Shown here: positions 1 through 8,579 of the stretch, piece by piece | Layout: each line of letters starts with the position of its first letter | Position numbering within the stretch: position 1 is the first letter of the stretch | DNA from: Paenibacillus gallinarum | Lineage (GTDB): Bacteria > Bacillota > Bacilli > Paenibacillales > Paenibacillaceae | Reading direction: 5' to 3' | NCBI RefSeq assembly: GCF_014836635.1 | Contig: NZ_JACSQL010000007.1 | Coordinates: 172,768-236,767, forward strand | DNA: 64,000 nt | The notes under the pieces: model-generated | The model's database searches: none | What the model saw: the letters and a program-made list of their open reading frames with translations, nothing else | Told to the model about the DNA's origin: nothing | Translations under genes and position numbers: made by a program

Positions 1-110
1 AAGTAAATGTTCACTTTGCTATCGCAAAGTGATCCGTCGGCTTTCGCCGTACGTAGTTTTGAAAGATTCCTTCCTCCTGAAACGATTCTCCGTAGAAAGG
101 TGGTAATCGT
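1..110 (-). other. 16S-23S spacer-like fragment
   Basis: Read on the minus strand this stretch runs CCTTTCTACGGAGAATCGTT, very like the sequence just after the 3' end of 16S rRNA in Paenibacillus-type operons. It continues into two small hairpins typical of such spacers; one has CACTTTGC/GCAAAGTG arms. The 16S 3' end itself is not present: the bases before CCTTTCTA diverge from the expected GGATCACCT. I read it as a relic or rearranged copy of an rRNA spacer. The similarity is recalled, not aligned, so confidence is modest. Confidence 0.35.
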
Positions 111-162
111 TATGAAAGTTGTTTACATATTACGGAAGGGACTTCAAGCACATATGGATAAC

Positions 163-191
163 TTGACATATCCAAGCGAGAGGGGTAGTTT
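163..191 (+). promoter_or_regulatory. Candidate sigma-A promoter for the alpha/beta hydrolase
   Basis: A perfect TTGACA lies at 163-168, followed by a 17-base spacer and a weak -10 (TAGTTT, 186-191). The hydrolase start codon lies 80 bases further on. The -35 is convincing; the -10 is not. Confidence 0.35.
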
Positions 192-270
192 ATTCTACTA
201 GGAGTTGTATACACCAAGATTTACCACTCTAATAATATCTAATAATTTATTACGCTATAAGGAGATTCTT

Positions 271-1131
271 ATGAACACTACAGTTAATAAAACTACACTC
301 AAAATGAATGGTATGGAGTACCTCTGCCGTACGGCAGGGTTAGAGCAAAACGGTGAACTGATTATTTTCCTTCACGGATTTCCAGAAAGTTCGATTATAT
401 GGGAAAAAACAATGTCTAAATTGGCCTCGCAAGGCTATCGCTGTTTAGCTCCTGATCAGAGAGGATATTCGGACGGTGCCCGTCCAGACGGCTATGAAAA
501 TTATTCATTGAAAAAACTTTCAGCGGATGTCATTGGATTTGCAGATTTAATGGGTTGTTCAGGTAAATTCCACCTGGTTGGACATGATTTAGGAGCAGCA
601 GTGGGTTGGAATGTTGTCACTCTATATCCTCAGCGGATACAGACGTGGACAGCTTTGTCTGTACCTCATTGGGATGCTTACAACTGGGCGCTGGAAAATG
701 ATCCGGTGCAGAAACAAAAAGGTGCCTATGTAAATAAATTTATGGAGCCGAATGTTCCAGAATCCTTAATAGCTGCTAATGATTATGCCGTTTTACGACA
801 TTTATGGGATGGCTTTGATCAAGAAACGCAGGAAGACTATATGCGGATTTTCTCGCAACCTGAGGCCAGAACTGCTGTTATCAATTGGTATCGCGGCATC
901 ATGCAGGTTCAAGAACAGATTCCATATGGAGATATTGAAACTCCGACCGCTTTCATTTGGGGAAACGAAGATTTGGCTCTTGCGCGTGCAGGAGTAGAGA
1001 AAAGTCACACCTATATGAAAGGTTATTATGATTTCCATGAACTTAATGCCGGTCACTGGCTAACACAGTTTAATGAACCAGAGGTATCTGAAATTATCAT
1101 TAAGCACATACAAAAGTTCCCGATAGATTGA
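271..1131 (+). CDS. Alpha/beta hydrolase, epoxide hydrolase-like
   Basis: A 286-residue soluble alpha/beta hydrolase. The start at 271 is chosen because TAAGGAG sits at 258-264; an upstream in-frame ATG at 205 has no ribosome-binding site. HGFP (residues 35-38) is the oxyanion-hole motif. The nucleophile elbow is GHDLGA (104-109), with Asp106 in the nucleophile position, and the catalytic His is in AGHW (about residue 262). An Asp nucleophile points to the epoxide hydrolase/haloalkane dehalogenase branch rather than to Ser esterases. The gene stands alone between a possible promoter and a strong terminator. The natural substrate cannot be read from sequence. Confidence 0.85.
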   Translation: MNTTVNKTTLKMNGMEYLCRTAGLEQNGELIIFLHGFPESSIIWEKTMSKLASQGYRCLAPDQRGYSDGARPDGYENYSLKKLSADVIGFADLMGCSGKFHLVGHDLGAAVGWNVVTLYPQRIQTWTALSVPHWDAYNWALENDPVQKQKGAYVNKFMEPNVPESLIAANDYAVLRHLWDGFDQETQEDYMRIFSQPEARTAVINWYRGIMQVQEQIPYGDIETPTAFIWGNEDLALARAGVEKSHTYMKGYYDFHELNAGHWLTQFNEPEVSEIIIKHIQKFPID

Positions 1132-1179
1132 TAAAATTATATTTACGGATATCGAAAACTCTGTAATGAATACAACGAA

Positions 1180-1226
1180 AAGCAACCGACTCTGGGAATA
1201 ATCCAACAGACGGTTGCTTTTTTTTC
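1180..1226 (+). terminator. Rho-independent terminator
   Basis: Nine-base arms AAGCAACCG (1180-1188) and CGGTTGCTT (1211-1219) are followed by a run of eight T. It ends the hydrolase transcript. Confidence 0.85.
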
Positions 1227-1362
1227 ATCTTAAAAATACCAATGGGAGTAGGATACCCAAAGGACTTTTATCAGAAATGCTAGTTGCTTTCGCATCATTT
1301 GGCATTTTGTCTGCATGCTCATACTGATAATATCGGCGTGCTAGTAGAACATAAAAAATATA

Positions 1363-1647
1363 TCAAGTAACCCGCTCAATCCTTACTGCAGTCGTCTTAA
1401 ACCCAGGCATTTCTGAAAAAAGATCTAGCTCTTCTCGAGTGGCCTGGTTTACATTCTGCACACCACCCCAATGCATCGGTACGAACAAGGTATCCTTTCG
1501 AATTTGGTCATTAAAACGGCATCTTACCTGGAATTGTCCATGACGTGATGATATATTCACCCATTACTGCTCCTCTATCCTATAATGCCGTGCAGTTTCT
1601 GGATGAATTTCTACAAAACTTTCTACTTGCCTTGACGAATTTCTTCT
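1363..1647 (-). pseudogene. C-terminal relic of assimilatory nitrate reductase (NasC type)
   Basis: The minus strand encodes the end of the molybdopterin-dinucleotide-binding domain of an assimilatory nitrate reductase. Recognisable pieces are FVEIHPETA, then VNISSRHG, then FVPMHWGG and MPGFKTTAVRIE. An in-frame TAA at 1564-1566 splits FVEIHPETARHYRIEEQ from WVNISSRHG, and upstream of about 1647 the frame is lost. Only about 95 residues of a protein normally around 700 long remain. It lies directly downstream of nirD in the same orientation, as expected for the third gene of a nirB-nirD-nasC operon. The organism would need another nitrate reductase to use nitrate. Confidence 0.75.
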
Positions 1648-1738
1648 ATAAATATATATTTAGGTCCATCTTCAATATATATTCAAGTCCATCATCCGCT
1701 TCATCTTATCTGATAAATGTCTGCTCCACTATTATTCA

Positions 1739-2053
1739 TCATATCGTTACATATACAATACCACTCGGAGGATCAACTTCCACGAGATAAGCGGAGACTT
1801 CCCCTTCGTCAGGAGCTTGAACCTTCCCGCTGGTTAAATGGATTTTCCAATCGTGGAGGGGACAATGCACCATATTTCCGCATACCATGCCCTCCGACAA
1901 TCTACCACCCTTATGTGGACAGCGATTCTCCAACGCTTTGATGGTTCCATCGCTGAGTCTAAATAAGGCAACTTCTGTATTTTCAATCGTCACAACCCTT
2001 GTTCCCAGCGTATCGATGTCGGACTCATGGGCTACCGAATATCTCTGACTCAT
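1739..2053 (-). CDS. nirD: Nitrite reductase (NADH) small subunit, Rieske type
   Basis: A 104-residue cytoplasmic Rieske-fold subunit of the assimilatory NADH nitrite reductase. It carries the two [2Fe-2S] ligand motifs: CPH (Cys45, His47) with the KGG loop, and CPLH (Cys64, His67). Length is normal for NirD. It starts 12 bases after the nirB stop with AAGGAGGGG just upstream, so the two form one transcript. With NirB it reduces nitrite to ammonium. The nitrate reductase relic follows directly. Confidence 0.93.
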   Translation of the reverse strand: MSQRYSVAHESDIDTLGTRVVTIENTEVALFRLSDGTIKALENRCPHKGGRLSEGMVCGNMVHCPLHDWKIHLTSGKVQAPDEGEVSAYLVEVDPPSGIVYVTI

Positions 2054-2065
2054 GTAATCCCCTCC

Positions 2066-4492
2066 TTATTCATGCGTTAACTCAAATCGATTCAATGGCT
2101 CAAAATTTTTCCTGAGTTTCTTGTTTTCCGCGATCTCCTTCCATGGATCTACCGTATGCTCAAGCGTCTTTCTCAGTCGAGCGACAAGCTCTGATCTAAA
2201 TACTGAATCTGCAAGAGCTTCCTTAATAGAAACAATGCCTACACGGTCCAGCCAGTGAGAGGTTCGCTCACTCCAGCTCGCTTGTTCTCGGTAATATTGA
2301 ATAAAGGCGCCTGCCCATTCTATCACTTCATCTTCCGTCTTCACCGTACAGAGCAGCTCTCCTGCCCGTACCTTAATCCCCCCGTTACCTCCAACATAAA
2401 GTTCCCAAGCCCCATCAATGGCTACTACGCCAAAATCCTTGATAATGGACTCCGCACAGTTTCTTGGGCAGCCTGATACTGCCATTTTTACTTTATGAGG
2501 AGCATTCAGTCTTTCAAATGCTTTTTCAAGTCGTATCCCTAAAGCAATGGCATCCTGTGTTCCAAATCTGCAGAAAGTAGAACCTACACAAGTTTTTACT
2601 GTACGGAGTGTTTTACCATAGGCATGCCCAGATGGCATAGCAAGATCTTCCCACATGCTTGGCAAATCTTCCTTCTTCACACCTAGTAAATCCAGACGTT
2701 GCCCACCTGTAAACTTTACCATGGGTACATCATACTTCTCTGCTACTTCCGCAATTTTCTTGAGTTCACTTGGTGAGGTTACCCCGCCGTAAATACGCGG
2801 TACTACAGAGAAAGTGCCGTCCTTCTGGATGTTGGCGTGATAACGTTCGTTCGTAAATCTTGATTCCTTCTCATCCACGTATTCTCCTGGCCAGAGCATA
2901 CCAAGATAGTAGTTAAGAGCAGGCCTGCATTTTGTGCAGCCTTCAGGCTCATTCCATCCCATCACATACATAACTTCCCTCACCGTCTTAAGACCCATTT
3001 CCTTTATGCCAGTAATGATTTCCTCTCGGTCAAGTGAGGTACATGAACAGATACCTTCTTTCGATTTTATCGCAGCTTCTTCTCCTGCATAGGCAGTAAT
3101 TAGCTGCTCCACAATCGGTTTACAACCTCCGCAAGACCCTGAAGCTTTGGTGCAGTTTTTCACTTCCGCTACACTGTGACAACCTTGCCCAACCGCATCT
3201 ACAATCATCTTTTTTGTCACACCATTACATCCGCAGACAATTTCATCCTCACTCATCTCGAGTATTTTTGCGCCTCCGGAAGAGCCATCCGTCTTCATAC
3301 CAAGCAAAAGCTCTTTTTCCCGTCCTGTGACCGATTCAGCGCTTCGAATGATCGAGAATAAAGATGGACCGTCATTGGTATTGCCGAAAAGCACAGCTCC
3401 GACCAGCCGATCTCCGCGAATGACTATTTTTTTATATACACCTTCCACTTCATCCTGATATCTTATCGACCGTGTATCTTCTGAATCCAAATAATCCCCT
3501 GCTGAAAATACATCCACACCCGAAACCTTCAGTTTGGTCGAGGTTACTGAACCATGATATCCTTGATGCTCTACTCCGGATAAATGCTTAGCAAGAACAC
3601 TGCCTTGCTCATAGAGCGGAGCGACTAGACCATAAGTTATCCCCCTATGCTCAGCACATTCTCCAACGGCATATACATCTCTTATGCTCGTCTCCATATT
3701 GTCATTTACGAGAATCCCCCGTTTTGTTATCAGCCCTGATTCCTTTGCTAGTAATATATTCGGTAATATTCCTACAGCCATGACAACAAGATCCGTGTCC
3801 ATTCGCTCCCCTTCACTAAACCTGATCCCATTTACACGTTTCCTTCCCGTCAACGCTGCTGTATTTTTGTTAACCAGAAATTTCATTCCTTGCTGTTCTA
3901 GTTCTTGACGAAGCATCTTTGATGCAGGTTCATCAAGCTGCCGATTCATTAAATACTCACTGTTATGAATAACGGTAACTTCCATACCAAGACTCAGAAG
4001 TCCTCGCGCTGCCTCAAGGCCTAAAAGTCCACCGCCAATCACCGCAGCTTTTTTATATTTCTGAGACGATTCGAGCATCATTTCGCAGTCCTTTATATTC
4101 CTGAAACCGATGACTCCTTCTTTATTCGCACCTGGTAAAGGGAGAATAAACGCATTCGATCCAGTTGCAAAGATCAACTGATCATAGGACTCTTTGATTC
4201 CAGAAGAGGATGTGACTGTTTTCTTCAACGTATTTATTTCCCTTACTGGATCACCCGTATAAAGACGAATATGATTTTCTTCATACCAAGCATAGTCATT
4301 CAGAATAATGTCATTTACCGAAGTGCCACCAGCAAGTACCGAAGATAACATGATCCGATTGTAATTGGGATGAGGTTCTTCTCCGAACACCGTAATTTCG
4401 TATTTATCTGGTGCAAGCTTAAGCAAATGTTCTAAGGTACGTATTCCGGCCATTCCGTTTCCTATAAGCACAAGCTTATTACGACCATTCAT
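2066..4492 (-). CDS. nirB: Nitrite reductase (NADH) large subunit
   Basis: The 808-residue catalytic subunit that reduces nitrite to ammonium with NADH in the cytoplasm. Domains in order are: an FAD Rossmann fold (IGNGMAG, residues 10-16); a second nucleotide fold (VIGGGLLGLEA, about 150); BFD-like [2Fe-2S] segments rich in Cys (CGCNG, GSCGGC, ICSC); a ferredoxin-like nitrite/sulfite reductase half-domain (about 555-620); and the siroheme/[4Fe-4S] domain with ligands Cys635, Cys641, Cys675 and Cys679 (CVGSTFC and SGCPRNC). All ligands are present and the length is typical. The leader holds an ANTAR-type antitermination element, and the divergent neighbour encodes an ANTAR protein. Confidence 0.95.
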   Translation of the reverse strand: MNGRNKLVLIGNGMAGIRTLEHLLKLAPDKYEITVFGEEPHPNYNRIMLSSVLAGGTSVNDIILNDYAWYEENHIRLYTGDPVREINTLKKTVTSSSGIKESYDQLIFATGSNAFILPLPGANKEGVIGFRNIKDCEMMLESSQKYKKAAVIGGGLLGLEAARGLLSLGMEVTVIHNSEYLMNRQLDEPASKMLRQELEQQGMKFLVNKNTAALTGRKRVNGIRFSEGERMDTDLVVMAVGILPNILLAKESGLITKRGILVNDNMETSIRDVYAVGECAEHRGITYGLVAPLYEQGSVLAKHLSGVEHQGYHGSVTSTKLKVSGVDVFSAGDYLDSEDTRSIRYQDEVEGVYKKIVIRGDRLVGAVLFGNTNDGPSLFSIIRSAESVTGREKELLLGMKTDGSSGGAKILEMSEDEIVCGCNGVTKKMIVDAVGQGCHSVAEVKNCTKASGSCGGCKPIVEQLITAYAGEEAAIKSKEGICSCTSLDREEIITGIKEMGLKTVREVMYVMGWNEPEGCTKCRPALNYYLGMLWPGEYVDEKESRFTNERYHANIQKDGTFSVVPRIYGGVTSPSELKKIAEVAEKYDVPMVKFTGGQRLDLLGVKKEDLPSMWEDLAMPSGHAYGKTLRTVKTCVGSTFCRFGTQDAIALGIRLEKAFERLNAPHKVKMAVSGCPRNCAESIIKDFGVVAIDGAWELYVGGNGGIKVRAGELLCTVKTEDEVIEWAGAFIQYYREQASWSERTSHWLDRVGIVSIKEALADSVFRSELVARLRKTLEHTVDPWKEIAENKKLRKNFEPLNRFELTHE

Positions 4493-4527
4493 ATAATCGC
4501 CACACCCTTTCTAAATCTCTAATTAAT

Positions 4528-4593
4528 AAAAAAAAGCCTGCCACGCTATAGGAGAACATATTTGTTCCCTAACTATTAAGCGAGGACAGGCTT
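4528..4593 (-). terminator. Leader terminator of nirB (attenuator)
   Basis: On the minus strand AAGCCTG (at 4593-4587) pairs with CAGGCTT (at 4540-4534), followed by eight U (4535-4528). The stem extends inward through CGCT/AGCG. It lies between promoter and start codon, so without antitermination transcription should stop about 40 bases before nirB. Its 5' arm overlaps the P2 hairpin of the ANTAR element. Confidence 0.8.
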
Positions 4594-4630
4594 CGTTGCC
4601 ATACCTAGACGAATACGCCATTGTATTCGT
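4583..4630 (-). promoter_or_regulatory. ANTAR-target tandem hexaloop RNA (P1 and P2) in the nirB leader
   Basis: P1 (4630-4609) is a perfect 8-bp stem, ACGAATAC with GTATTCGT, closing the six-base loop AAUGGC. P2 (4606-4583) has a GGC/GCC stem closing the hexaloop AACGAA, with an AGG/CCU outer stem across a 3x3 mismatch. Both loops have A at position 1 and G at position 4, the known recognition bases of ANTAR antiterminators. P2 shares its 3' arm (GCCUGUCCU) with the 5' arm of the terminator, so the two are mutually exclusive. Binding of the neighbouring ANTAR protein would free transcription into nirBD. Confidence 0.8.
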
Positions 4631-4655
4631 GGACGTTTATGAAATTGATGTTATC

Positions 4656-4684
4656 ACTATAAATCGGTTTCAATCTTATGTCAA
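4656..4684 (-). promoter_or_regulatory. Sigma-A promoter of nirBD
   Basis: On the minus strand TTGACA (4684-4679), exactly 17 bases, then TATAGT (4661-4656). The predicted start near 4649 puts the two ANTAR hairpins and the terminator inside the 5' leader. Confidence 0.8.
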
Positions 4685-4858
4685 TATACATGACGCAATA
4701 ATCTTCTTCACACCTATATTCATTCCTTAATATAATTTCAAGTGAGGTTATCTAACAAATTTATGTTGATTTCTGGGAAAAAACAAGCGAAAATAAACAG
4801 AAAGATCTAATGGACTTGAAAATTCCGATATTTGGACTTCAGGGGGTGCCGATGCTCC

Positions 4859-5446
4859 ATGCGTTCTTTGTTAATTGTAGAAATTAATGACCAAGATGTG
4901 GAGATGTCACATGAGCATCTAAGTCCAGAAAAGCCGCTTACAGAAAGCGGATATCTTGTTCATGTTGTGAGTAATGAAGCCGAAATCCACACATTTCTTC
5001 CCAAGGCAGACGCCGTCATCCTTCACTTGCCGGTTTATGAAATTAGGCTGTGGACGGAGAAACTCAACCAAATCAAGTCCCTTCCCATCCTGTGGTGGTG
5101 CAGTCCAGACGCAGCGGAGTCCTCTATTACTTCTTGTGAAATTGAGGTAACTATCGATGGTGTTCTGACTCCTTCCATGAAAGAATATGAACTGGATTGG
5201 GCACTCCACTTTAGTGAAAAACGTTATTTTGAGAGACAGGAATGGGCTAGTGAACGCAAACAGTTGCTTACTCGAATTGAGGATCGGAAATGGATTGATA
5301 TGGCGAAAGGGATACTTAGTGATATTAACAAAATCAGTGAATCTGAAGCTTATGATTTACTTCGCAAAAAAGCAATGAATGAACGATTGCGAATTGTTGA
5401 TGTCGCCATTTCTATCGTAAAAGCACATCAAATGCTGAAAGCGTAA
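4859..5446 (+). CDS. ANTAR-domain antitermination regulator (NasT/NasR-like)
   Basis: A 195-residue regulator. The N-terminal part (about 1-120) has the size and pattern of a receiver-like domain without an obvious phosphoacceptor Asp. A short helix leads to a C-terminal ANTAR domain (about 133-187) that includes RKWIDMAKGIL, EAYDLLRKKAM and VDVAISIV. ANTAR proteins bind paired hexaloop RNA hairpins and prevent terminator formation. The ATG at 4859 is chosen because AGGGGG lies at 4841-4846; the upstream TTG at 4832 has no site. It is divergent from nirBD, whose leader carries just such hairpins, so regulation of nitrite assimilation is the natural inference. How it senses nitrate or nitrite cannot be seen. 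Confidence 0.85.
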   Translation: MRSLLIVEINDQDVEMSHEHLSPEKPLTESGYLVHVVSNEAEIHTFLPKADAVILHLPVYEIRLWTEKLNQIKSLPILWWCSPDAAESSITSCEIEVTIDGVLTPSMKEYELDWALHFSEKRYFERQEWASERKQLLTRIEDRKWIDMAKGILSDINKISESEAYDLLRKKAMNERLRIVDVAISIVKAHQMLKA

Positions 5447-5466
5447 GTTTCTTAGGGGGGATCCGT

Positions 5467-5828
5467 ATGAGCATGCTTCATTATTTAAAAGAAGATCGAA
5501 TTATTGATCAAGGAGAAGCTGCTCTTCAGGTTCTGGACCCTGAAATGAATGGAATTGATTCTTATGTACCTGAAGTGGAATGGACTCCAGCCAAACAGGC
5601 GAAAGTTAGATTAGATGTTCTTCAAGGTAATGGCTTAATGCCATTCACAAACCAAGTACTTTTTACGCCAGAGTAAGGCTGTTTGTAGCGGAACATGCAA
5701 GTTCTATTGAAGAGGAAATATATTTAAGCAAATCACTTCTCGAAAGTGGGACAGCTTGGCGAGCCTATCAGCTATTTCACACAAATATGACGACTCTTTT
5801 AAAACCTGAAGAAGCCTTTATCGAGTAA
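5467..5828 (+). pseudogene. Small protein downstream of the ANTAR gene, apparently frameshifted
   Basis: A 69-residue reading frame starts at 5467 with a strong AGGGGGG site 20 bases after the ANTAR gene, and ends at 5676. A second frame continues without break to 5828 and reads like real protein (RLFVAEHASSIEEE through KPEEAFIE). The two join if one base is lost or gained near 5650-5673, giving about 120 residues. I do not recognise the family. Its place suggests a role with the ANTAR protein or nitrogen assimilation. It could instead be a 69-residue protein followed by a relic. Confidence 0.55.
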
Positions 5829-5847
5829 ATGTACGATAAATACGAAC

Positions 5848-5880
5848 GCCCTTATTCAAATAGAATAAGGGCTGTTTATG
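5848..5880 (+). terminator. Terminator of the ANTAR operon
   Basis: Ten-base perfect arms GCCCTTATTC (5848-5857) and GAATAAGGGC (5863-5872) close a five-base loop. The T tract after it is weak. Confidence 0.7.
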
Positions 5881-6008
5881 AAACGGAAGAATTTCATAGA
5901 AATTCCTCTCTCCTTTATAACAATCCTCTACTTATCTTCTTAAGTCCTATCTGTTTCATTCACGGTGCTTTGTCATTTGATATATTACGTTATATCGTTA
6001 TCAATCGG

Positions 6009-8579
6009 TTATGTTTCGGGAGCAATCTGCTCAAAAACCAGTTTTTCTCCTGATCTAAGATTAATCTCATAATTGCCAGCCATAGTAGCTCGCAAGACGG
6101 TGCCATTCCTACTATGCACCTTACAAGCAGTAATCCAGTCAGGCAGCTGAAGCTTTGTGGTGATTTGGCGACTAGCGATTAGTTCTGCTCGAAATGATCC
6201 TGCTGCCTGGTCCCATGTAAGTGATAGGTTGCCTCCCGGTATACACCAGCCATGAATAGAACCCCTGATCCACCGTGCTGGCAATGCTGGTAACAGCTTG
6301 ATCCATTGCGGCGATACATAGAGCAACATCTCCTGCACCGCATTAACCCACCCTAGATTAGCATCCAGCTGAACGGGTGCTGCGGGCATGGACATGCACA
6401 CCCCCATATTGCGCCAGTCGTTATGAAGGGTAAAACCGTTATTCAACAGACAGGAGCGTGCGAGTATATCCAGACATTCCAAGGCACGCGCTCCATCGCC
6501 AAGCCTAGCATATATGGAAGACATATGTGCAAGTGACCAGCCGCTTTGTGCTCCAAGTTTTCGCTGATGCACCGCCTTCTCAAAGGCCTCGAACAGTTCT
6601 GGCTGCTCTTCCCGATAGACTTCCTGTCCTGGAAAAACAGGATATAGATGCGAAAGATGACGATGATTTTGCCGATCTTCAAATGCGGGATGCAGCCATT
6701 CTTTCACTGCCCCCTCCTTATTAACAATATAGGAGGGCAAACGTTCCAGCATTCTTTCCCAATGCGGAATCTCGCCGGAATGTATACCTGCGTTTCGGCT
6801 GGCTTCAATGACATTCTGTAATAATTCCTTAATAATAGCAATATCCATTGTGGCATTGATTGCAGTAGGCATAGGGTGAGCGAGCTGCTGCCCATCCTGT
6901 GGCATAAAGTTTTCAGGCGTGTTCTCTGGGGAGACAGAAGGATATATGATATATTGCCCGTCTGCACCCAGCACCAAAAAATCTTCATAGAATCGAAGTG
7001 CTTCCCTCATAAAGGGCAGAGCATCGTTAAGTAGAAACTCCATATCGGCTGTGTATCGGTAATGCTCATAATAATGCCGTGCGAGCCAGCCGGCCGCCCC
7101 GGTCCAGTTCATGATAACGGGGACAATCTGATTTGGCACACCCATGCCGGGTGTGGTTCCAGCGGGAATATATATGCCTCTGCAGCCATAGAGCTTCGTT
7201 GCGTTATTTCGGAAATCGTCCATCAAACTATTGTAATATCGGAACAAGGACAGATTCAGGTGAGACAACCCTCCAACCGCAGTGTGCCAGTACATCATCT
7301 GGACATTCTCATTGGCCATGTTATGCCCCCAGATCAGCCGGTAATCCCCACCCCATAAGCCATATAGTCCAAAAGGTGATTTACTATGTTCCGAGGTTCC
7401 GCTGATAAACAAATACCGACCGTAAGCCCATAATTTACGAACTAGCCCCATAGGAGCCTCACCTTCATAGGCTCCCATGAGCAGCTCTTCATTACTAAGA
7501 CTGTCATCAGCCGCATCATCAAGATCAAGCTCAGCCGAGCGAAAAAGGTGCTGATGCAGCTCCGTATGCTTTGCCAACAACTCACCGTAACTTGTGCCAA
7601 ACAACGCCAGTTTCTGTTTTAGTCGTGCCCATTCCTGTTCCCGCTTTCCTGAGCTAAACATTTTGACAAGAATAAGCAGCTTGCCTGACGATTGGAAATG
7701 GAGCTTCCCGCTATTCCTGAATTTCTCTTGTTTACCTCTCTGAGCATCATCTAAATTTGTATCTATGTTTCCTAAGGAGCTTGAGTTCCTGTCAGCAGGT
7801 ATTCCTTCCTGAACTGGCTCTTCATCCACTCTGATCAGGCGCAGTACTGCACCGAAATCTTGTCCGTCATCATTTTGTCCGCCATAAAATAGGTAATCGT
7901 CATCCACTTGGACTGTTATTGACGATTTTAGTGCCATAAACTCCTCATCTTCCCGCACACGGTCACCTAGATGGAACTGTAGAGCTATTGTCCCTGTAAG
8001 CAATGGCTTGCTTATAGCTGATATTCCAGTTTCCTGGTCCGTATCTGCCTCTTTCAGTTCCCGCCCTTCCAGCTCATAGACGACACAATCATCTGCACGA
8101 GAGACGAATAGGCTTCTTGAATAGCACCGTTTTTTCTCCTCCCAGCGGACATGTACCTCACCGGTGTCCATATCCAGTTCCCTTCGGTATTTACGAAAAG
8201 CGCTGTCACTCTGCATTGACACCGTCAATGCCGCCAGCGGAAAACGGGAAGAAAGCTTGGATGCATATCCCTTTTCCTGCAGAGTTCGGGTCAGATGCCA
8301 GCTTGCCTCTAAAAATCGTTCCTCCTGCATCATTAGCCGGGTCTCGGGCAATGTATAACTAACATCAGGCAGCTCATCCTTCTGCCCCCAATGCCATAAT
8401 TCACTGTGCTGCAATAGGACCGTTTCTTCCTGTATGCCGCCTTGGACAGAGGCGCCAATCTTGCCGTTACCGGATGGAAGTGCCTCACGCCACATCCCCT
8501 GCCACCAAGAAGCCGGGTATCTTAACCGCAGCCTGTTTCTATCCGGTCTTATGTCTGATTGTCCGTTCTTTTCCTTCAT
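6009..8579 (-). CDS. Glycoside hydrolase family 95-like (alpha-L-fucosidase/alpha-L-galactosidase)
   Basis: An 856-residue protein without signal peptide, so probably cytoplasmic. The N-terminal beta-sandwich motif ALPSGNGKIGA (about 31-41) and the C-terminal pattern VQLDANLGWVNAVQEML followed by LLPALPARW fit GH95, which removes terminal alpha-L-fucose or alpha-L-galactose from plant polysaccharide side chains. The central part has the helical (alpha/alpha)6 character of the family. It overlaps the upstream GH105 gene by four bases (ATGA), so it is translationally coupled as the last gene of the rhamnogalacturonan operon. Activity on pectin side chains is inferred from context; the exact sugar is not known. 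Confidence 0.8.
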   Translation of the reverse strand: MKEKNGQSDIRPDRNRLRLRYPASWWQGMWREALPSGNGKIGASVQGGIQEETVLLQHSELWHWGQKDELPDVSYTLPETRLMMQEERFLEASWHLTRTLQEKGYASKLSSRFPLAALTVSMQSDSAFRKYRRELDMDTGEVHVRWEEKKRCYSRSLFVSRADDCVVYELEGRELKEADTDQETGISAISKPLLTGTIALQFHLGDRVREDEEFMALKSSITVQVDDDYLFYGGQNDDGQDFGAVLRLIRVDEEPVQEGIPADRNSSSLGNIDTNLDDAQRGKQEKFRNSGKLHFQSSGKLLILVKMFSSGKREQEWARLKQKLALFGTSYGELLAKHTELHQHLFRSAELDLDDAADDSLSNEELLMGAYEGEAPMGLVRKLWAYGRYLFISGTSEHSKSPFGLYGLWGGDYRLIWGHNMANENVQMMYWHTAVGGLSHLNLSLFRYYNSLMDDFRNNATKLYGCRGIYIPAGTTPGMGVPNQIVPVIMNWTGAAGWLARHYYEHYRYTADMEFLLNDALPFMREALRFYEDFLVLGADGQYIIYPSVSPENTPENFMPQDGQQLAHPMPTAINATMDIAIIKELLQNVIEASRNAGIHSGEIPHWERMLERLPSYIVNKEGAVKEWLHPAFEDRQNHRHLSHLYPVFPGQEVYREEQPELFEAFEKAVHQRKLGAQSGWSLAHMSSIYARLGDGARALECLDILARSCLLNNGFTLHNDWRNMGVCMSMPAAPVQLDANLGWVNAVQEMLLYVSPQWIKLLPALPARWIRGSIHGWCIPGGNLSLTWDQAAGSFRAELIASRQITTKLQLPDWITACKVHSRNGTVLRATMAGNYEINLRSGEKLVFEQIAPET

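Noticed and set aside
7..201. Short open frame at the left end of the window
   Set aside because: It runs through rRNA-spacer-like hairpins, has no ribosome-binding site and no protein-like composition.
1739..1941. Plus-strand open frames opposite nirD and the nasC relic
   Set aside because: They are antisense to genes with clear Rieske and nitrate reductase motifs.
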